Positions 60,294-64,000 of a stretch of 64,000 nt of DNA are shown here, piece after piece; positions within the stretch are counted from its first letter, which is position 1, and every line of letters starts with the position of its first letter. The DNA is from Akkermansia massiliensis (lineage in GTDB: Bacteria; Verrucomicrobiota; Verrucomicrobiia; Verrucomicrobiales; Akkermansiaceae). A model generated the notes under the pieces. It ran no database searches, had not been told where the DNA came from, and worked only from the letters and a program-made list of their open reading frames with translations. Both the position numbers and the translations under genes were made by a program. Where the stretch lies: the NCBI RefSeq assembly GCF_018847375.1, contig NZ_CP072036.1, positions 2,108,001 through 2,172,000 on the forward strand, given 5' to 3'.

Positions 60294-62030
60294 TTAGCGG
60301 CCCTGGCTTTTTTCATGTTCCACCACGGGGATGGTGACGCCGGTTTCCAGAATGGGCTGGCCCCCGTCTCCGATGGAGCCCCAGGTGACGCCGTTAAGGG
60401 CGTCGTATTCCGTGCTCATGACGGTGAGGACGTCCAGGGCGGAGTTGAAGTCTTTCAGCGCGGGGTTGCCGCCCAGCAGAAGGGTGATGTCCCGGAAAAT
60501 CTGCCAGTCATCCCGGGCGTAGCCCACGGGCTGGATGGCGCGGTTCAGGCGCTGAATGCGGCCCGTGACGTTGATCATCGTTCCGAATTTTTCAGCATAC
60601 GTGACGCCCGGCAGAACCAGGTCCGCATGGCGCGCCGTTTCATTCACGCTGTGGGCGGTCATGAACAGGTAGTCCAGCTTTTTCAGGTCTTCCGCCGTGA
60701 AGCCGGCTTCCGGGGCGGTGAGGTCTTCCCCCAGCGTGAGGATGCCCTTGATGGAGCCGTTGCGCACGCCGTCGCGGATGGCGGCCAGCCTGGAGCCGGG
60801 TTCAATGCCCAGTACCAGTCTGGCCCCGTTCGTGTTCGGGTTGCGGTCCGCGGCGATCAGCATGCCGTCGCTTTCTCCCATGCGGGGGACGATGTCCACC
60901 ATGTCCGTGCCGATTTGCGCGGCCAGGTGGCGGACCATGTAAAGTTCTTCGTTGGTCATGCGCCCGGAGGCGATGATGGCGAGCTGGTGCGGGGCGACGC
61001 GCTTGACGGCTTCCGTGACGGAGGCCAGGGCGGGTTCCCAGGTGGACGGGCGGTGGGGCGCTCCCGCGTCCGTGCGTATGACGGGCTGGGGAATGCGCGT
61101 TTCCGCGTTGATGTATTTGTAATTCAGGCGGTGGGAGTCCGGCATCCAGCAGGAGTTCACGGCGTCGTTCGGGCGCGGGGTGATGCGGTACACCTTGTCT
61201 TCACGCGTCCAGAGGATGATGTTGGTGCCCGTGCCGCAGTCCACGTCAATGGTCTTGGTTTCCTTCAGGAACCAGACGCGCATCTTGAAGCGGAAGTCCT
61301 TGGAGGTGAGGGCGCCTACCGGGCAGAGGTCCACGGTGTTCAGGGAGTAGTTGCTGTCCAGCTCACGGCCCGGATAGACCGTGATGGCGTTGAAGGTGCC
61401 GCGCTGGGCCATCGTGAGAACTTCGTCATGCATGATGTCGCGCATGAAGCGCACGCAGCGGCCGCAGAGCACGCAGCGCTCCTGGTCCAGGTTCACGCGC
61501 GGGCCGATGCTCAGGTTCTTGCCCTTCTTGGTCTTCTTTTCCTCATAGCGGCCTTCCACCTGGCCGTAGTCGTTGGAGTATTCCTGGAGCTTGCATTCCC
61601 CGGCCTGGTCGCAGATGGGACAGTCCAGCGGGTGGCTGGTAAGCAGGAATTCCATCACGCCGCGGCGCGCCTCGCTGGCGAGGGGGCTGTCCGTACGGAT
61701 GCCCATGTTTTCCGCCACCGTGTTCGCGCAGGAGATGATGGGGCGCGGCATCCACTGGATGCGCTGGTAGCCGTTTTCATCATAGGAGGGAGTCTGGCCC
61801 GGAGCCAGCCTGGGCGGCATCCCCTGTTCCACCATGCACATGCGGCAGGAGCCGACGACGGCCAGCTTGGGGTGGTAGCAGAAGCACGGGATGGGAACGC
61901 CTACGGAACGGCAGGCGTCTGCAATCCGCGTGCCGCGCGGGAACCGGTGCCACGTTCCGTTGATCTGGACGTTCACCTTGCCTTCCTCGGCGGCAATGTC
62001 TTTGGGGAGTTTGGAAGCTTCTTCACTCAT
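60294..62030 (-). CDS. nuoG: NADH-quinone oxidoreductase subunit G
   Basis: The N-terminal 2Fe-2S ferredoxin domain has PCFCYHPKLAVVGSCRMCMV and SCANTV (N1b). The next sites are HPLDCPICDQAGECKLQ (N3) and CVLCGRCVRFM with CPVGAL (N4). A shortened molybdopterin-oxidoreductase-like domain follows (to residue 578). E. coli NuoG has 908 residues, so this is a short form lacking much of the C-terminus, as in many non-enteric bacteria. Confidence 0.94.
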   Translation of the reverse strand: MSEEASKLPKDIAAEEGKVNVQINGTWHRFPRGTRIADACRSVGVPIPCFCYHPKLAVVGSCRMCMVEQGMPPRLAPGQTPSYDENGYQRIQWMPRPIISCANTVAENMGIRTDSPLASEARRGVMEFLLTSHPLDCPICDQAGECKLQEYSNDYGQVEGRYEEKKTKKGKNLSIGPRVNLDQERCVLCGRCVRFMRDIMHDEVLTMAQRGTFNAITVYPGRELDSNYSLNTVDLCPVGALTSKDFRFKMRVWFLKETKTIDVDCGTGTNIILWTREDKVYRITPRPNDAVNSCWMPDSHRLNYKYINAETRIPQPVIRTDAGAPHRPSTWEPALASVTEAVKRVAPHQLAIIASGRMTNEELYMVRHLAAQIGTDMVDIVPRMGESDGMLIAADRNPNTNGARLVLGIEPGSRLAAIRDGVRNGSIKGILTLGEDLTAPEAGFTAEDLKKLDYLFMTAHSVNETARHADLVLPGVTYAEKFGTMINVTGRIQRLNRAIQPVGYARDDWQIFRDITLLLGGNPALKDFNSALDVLTVMSTEYDALNGVTWGSIGDGGQPILETGVTIPVVEHEKSQGR

Positions 62031-62081
62031 GATGACGGATGGGAGGGAAATGGTATTGAAAAGTGGTGTTGCGTTCTGCTG

Positions 62082-63482
62082 TTAGCGGGTGAGGAAACGG
62101 GTTTGTTCCCGGCCTTCCCTGGTATGGGGCAGGCAGGCGTTGAAGGGATCCGTCAGGGCCACGAATTCCTCCTTGAACTTGGAGACCATGGCCTGGGTGG
62201 GCCATGAGGCGGCTTCACCGAAGGCGCAGACCGTTTTCCCTTCAATCTGGTTGGCCACTTCAATCAGCAGGTCCACGTCGGACGGGGCGGCCTTGCCTTC
62301 CAGAATGCGGGTGCTGAGCTTCATCATCCACGGGCAGCCTTCTCGGCAGGGGGTGCACTGGCCGCAGGATTCATGCGCGTAAAAGCGGTTGATGTTGTTC
62401 ATGGCCCAGGGCATGGAGCGGGAGTCGTCCATGACGATGACCGCGCCGGAGCCGGACATGGAGCCGTGCTGGGAGATGCTGTCCAGGTCCAGCGGAATGT
62501 CGAAGAAGGAGATTTTGCCCATGGTGCCGTCCGGGTTCTGCACCTTGTATTCCACGTCCGTGCGCATGACCTTGGAGGAGGAGCCGCCGGGAATGACGGC
62601 CTTGAACTCGCGGCCGTCCCGCGGGCCTCCGCAGACGTCATACAGCAGTTCGCCGAAGGTCATGGAGCCGGAAACGATTTCATAGAACCCCGGGCGTTTC
62701 ACGTCGCCGGAAACGCCGATGATGCGGGTGCCGGGGGAGCGCCGGGCACCTTCCTGGCTGTAGGCTTCTCCGCCCATGGCGATGACGTGCTTCACCTGGC
62801 AGAGGGACTCCACGTTGTTCACGATGGTGGGGCAGCCGTACAGGCCGATGGCGGCCGGGAAGAAGGGAGGCTTGATGCGCGGGTAGGGGCGCTGGCCTTC
62901 CAGGGAGTTGAGCAGGGCCGTTTCCTCACCGCAGATGTAGGCGCCCGCGCCGCGGTGCACGTGGATTTCCAGATCGTAGCCGGAACCCTGGATGTTGCTG
63001 CCCAGGAAGCCGCGTTCGCGCGCTTCCTGAAGGGCCTTGAGCATGACTTCCGCGGCAATGGGGAATTCCTCCCGCATGTAGATGTAAGCCAGGTGCGCGC
63101 CTACCGCGTAGCTGGAGATGACCATCCCTTCAATGAGCTGGTGGGGGTCCTGGTGGACGATGTAGCGGTCCTTGAAGGTACCGGGTTCGGATTCGTCGCA
63201 GTTGCAGACCAGATAAACGGGCTTCGTGTTGTTCGGCGGAATGAAGGTCCACTTCACGCCGGTGGGGAAACCCGCGCCGCCGCGGCCGCGCAGTCCGGAT
63301 TTTTTCACCTCGTCAATGACGGCCTTCGGCTCCATGCCGAGCGCCTTTTTCAGTTCCTCATAGCCGCCGTCGGCCAGATAGCAGTCAATGGAAGTGTTCC
63401 ATCCTTCGCGGTTGACGTTTTTCAGGATGCGGCGCGTTTCCCTGGGGTGGGGTTCTTTACCGGGAAGATAGGTGATGCTCAT
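62082..63482 (-). CDS. nuoF: NADH-quinone oxidoreductase subunit F
   Basis: The 466-residue NADH-binding subunit has GLRGRGGAGFPTGVKWTFI, the FMN/NADH loop CNCDESEPGTFKDRYI, GAGAYICGEETALLNSLEGQ, and the 4Fe-4S site ESCGQCTPCREGCPWM (N3). It passes hydride electrons from NADH through FMN into the cluster chain with NuoE and NuoG. Confidence 0.95.
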   Translation of the reverse strand: MSITYLPGKEPHPRETRRILKNVNREGWNTSIDCYLADGGYEELKKALGMEPKAVIDEVKKSGLRGRGGAGFPTGVKWTFIPPNNTKPVYLVCNCDESEPGTFKDRYIVHQDPHQLIEGMVISSYAVGAHLAYIYMREEFPIAAEVMLKALQEARERGFLGSNIQGSGYDLEIHVHRGAGAYICGEETALLNSLEGQRPYPRIKPPFFPAAIGLYGCPTIVNNVESLCQVKHVIAMGGEAYSQEGARRSPGTRIIGVSGDVKRPGFYEIVSGSMTFGELLYDVCGGPRDGREFKAVIPGGSSSKVMRTDVEYKVQNPDGTMGKISFFDIPLDLDSISQHGSMSGSGAVIVMDDSRSMPWAMNNINRFYAHESCGQCTPCREGCPWMMKLSTRILEGKAAPSDVDLLIEVANQIEGKTVCAFGEAASWPTQAMVSKFKEEFVALTDPFNACLPHTREGREQTRFLTR

Positions 63483-63511
63483 GGCGAAAATCTGGTGCGG
63501 GGTGGAAAGGG

Positions 63512-64000
63512 TTAGGCGTTCTGGTGCTTGGCGATCACTTCCTCCAGCAGTTCCGGAGTGACTTTTTCATACAGAAGGTCGTTGACCATCATGTTGGGGC
63601 CGAATCCGCAGTTGGCCAGGCATTCCACTCCCTCCACGCTCCACAGGCCGTCCGGGCTGACGCCGATGGGGTGGTGATGGTCAATGCCGCTCTTGTCAAT
63701 GCCCAGGCGCGCGCAGATGGCGTCAAAGAGGCTGTCCGCTCCCGCCATGGCGCAGGAGAGGGTGCGGCACACGCGGATGTGGGTCTTGCCGGGGCACATC
63801 TGGCGCAGGCCGGGATAGAAGGTGACCACGCCCAGCACGTGGGCGGCGGAGATGTTCAGTTTTTCACCCACCCAGGTGATGGCGTCTGCGCTGATGAAGC
63901 CGAATTTTTTCTGGATTTCATGCAGGATGGGAAGCACGGCGGATTTCTGCTTGCCTTCCGGATAATGCGTGACGTATTCGCTGGCGGCGGCGTCAAGCTC
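63512..64000 (-). CDS. nuoE: NADH-quinone oxidoreductase subunit E, 5' end outside the window
   Basis: The visible 162 residues run in from the right edge (ELDAAASEYVTHYPEGKQKS, then AVLPILHEIQKKFGFIS) without a start codon. Cluster N1a Cys residues are seen in RVCRTLSCAMAGAD and VECLANCGFGPNMMV. A GTG at 63937 is internal and not the start. nuoA-D must lie further right if the operon is complete. Confidence 0.93.
   Translation of the reverse strand, partial: ELDAAASEYVTHYPEGKQKSAVLPILHEIQKKFGFISADAITWVGEKLNISAAHVLGVVTFYPGLRQMCPGKTHIRVCRTLSCAMAGADSLFDAICARLGIDKSGIDHHHPIGVSPDGLWSVEGVECLANCGFGPNMMVNDLLYEKVTPELLEEVIAKHQNA

Overview
The window reads as chromosomal DNA of a GC-rich Gram-negative bacterium of the PVC group, most like Akkermansia (Verrucomicrobiota). 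That assignment is inference from gene content and style: a 14-subunit-type nuo operon, a back-to-back pair of GspE/PilB ATPases with PilC and a pseudopilin, a Chlamydia Pmp-like autotransporter, mucosal-type glycosyltransferases and many compact hairpin terminators. No rRNA, tRNA, CRISPR array or intact transposase was found.

Layout. 1-5 kb: a frameshifted exported-protein gene cut by the window edge, a tandem pair of paralogous exported proteins, an orphan phage virion-core-like protein, a lipoprotein and a membrane metalloprotease. 5-12 kb: housekeeping genes (tsaB, citrate synthase, a DUF2238 membrane protein, trmL, an RNase H-fold nuclease, smpB, rpoZ, a pseudouridine synthase, ndk). 12-21 kb: two family 2 glycosyltransferases, the type II/IV pilus-type export cassette, dusB, and a YlbF-family protein with a Cys/His-rich tail.

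21.5-31.1 kb is the accessory island. It has two miniature elements bounded by inverted palindromes (REPIN/MITE-like), a membrane glycosyltransferase, a two-gene exported module whose first member is a paralogue of the broken gene at position 1, a transposase relic, a pseudogene scrap and a 1478-residue autotransporter. The 3' end plus terminator of the aminotransferase gene at 31.06-32.23 kb appears again at 25.42-25.53 kb and, much decayed, at 23.3 kb, so this gene end seems to have been a repeated landing or duplication site.

31-52 kb: aminotransferase, murJ, a cytidylyltransferase-GHMP kinase fusion, a Tat-exported superoxide dismutase, a frameshifted GHL10-type glycoside hydrolase, the larC-larE-larB nickel-pincer cofactor operon, a polyprenyl diphosphate synthase, a stand-alone papain-like cysteine protease candidate, a pentapeptide-repeat protein, rsgA with a methyltransferase, a structured RNA candidate with its own promoter and terminator, a POT transporter, a PpiD/SurA-type chaperone, sufT, and a 50-residue membrane protein not long enough for ordinary ORF calling. 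52-64 kb: nuoE(partial)FGHIJKLMN transcribed leftward, with nuoH broken by one extra C in a C8 run and nuoJ carrying a Cys-rich insertion.

Three genes (1-806, GHL10, nuoH) are each interrupted by a single base at a homopolymer. Because nuoH lies in an otherwise intact complex I operon, assembly error must be excluded before any of the three is called a pseudogene or phase-variable.
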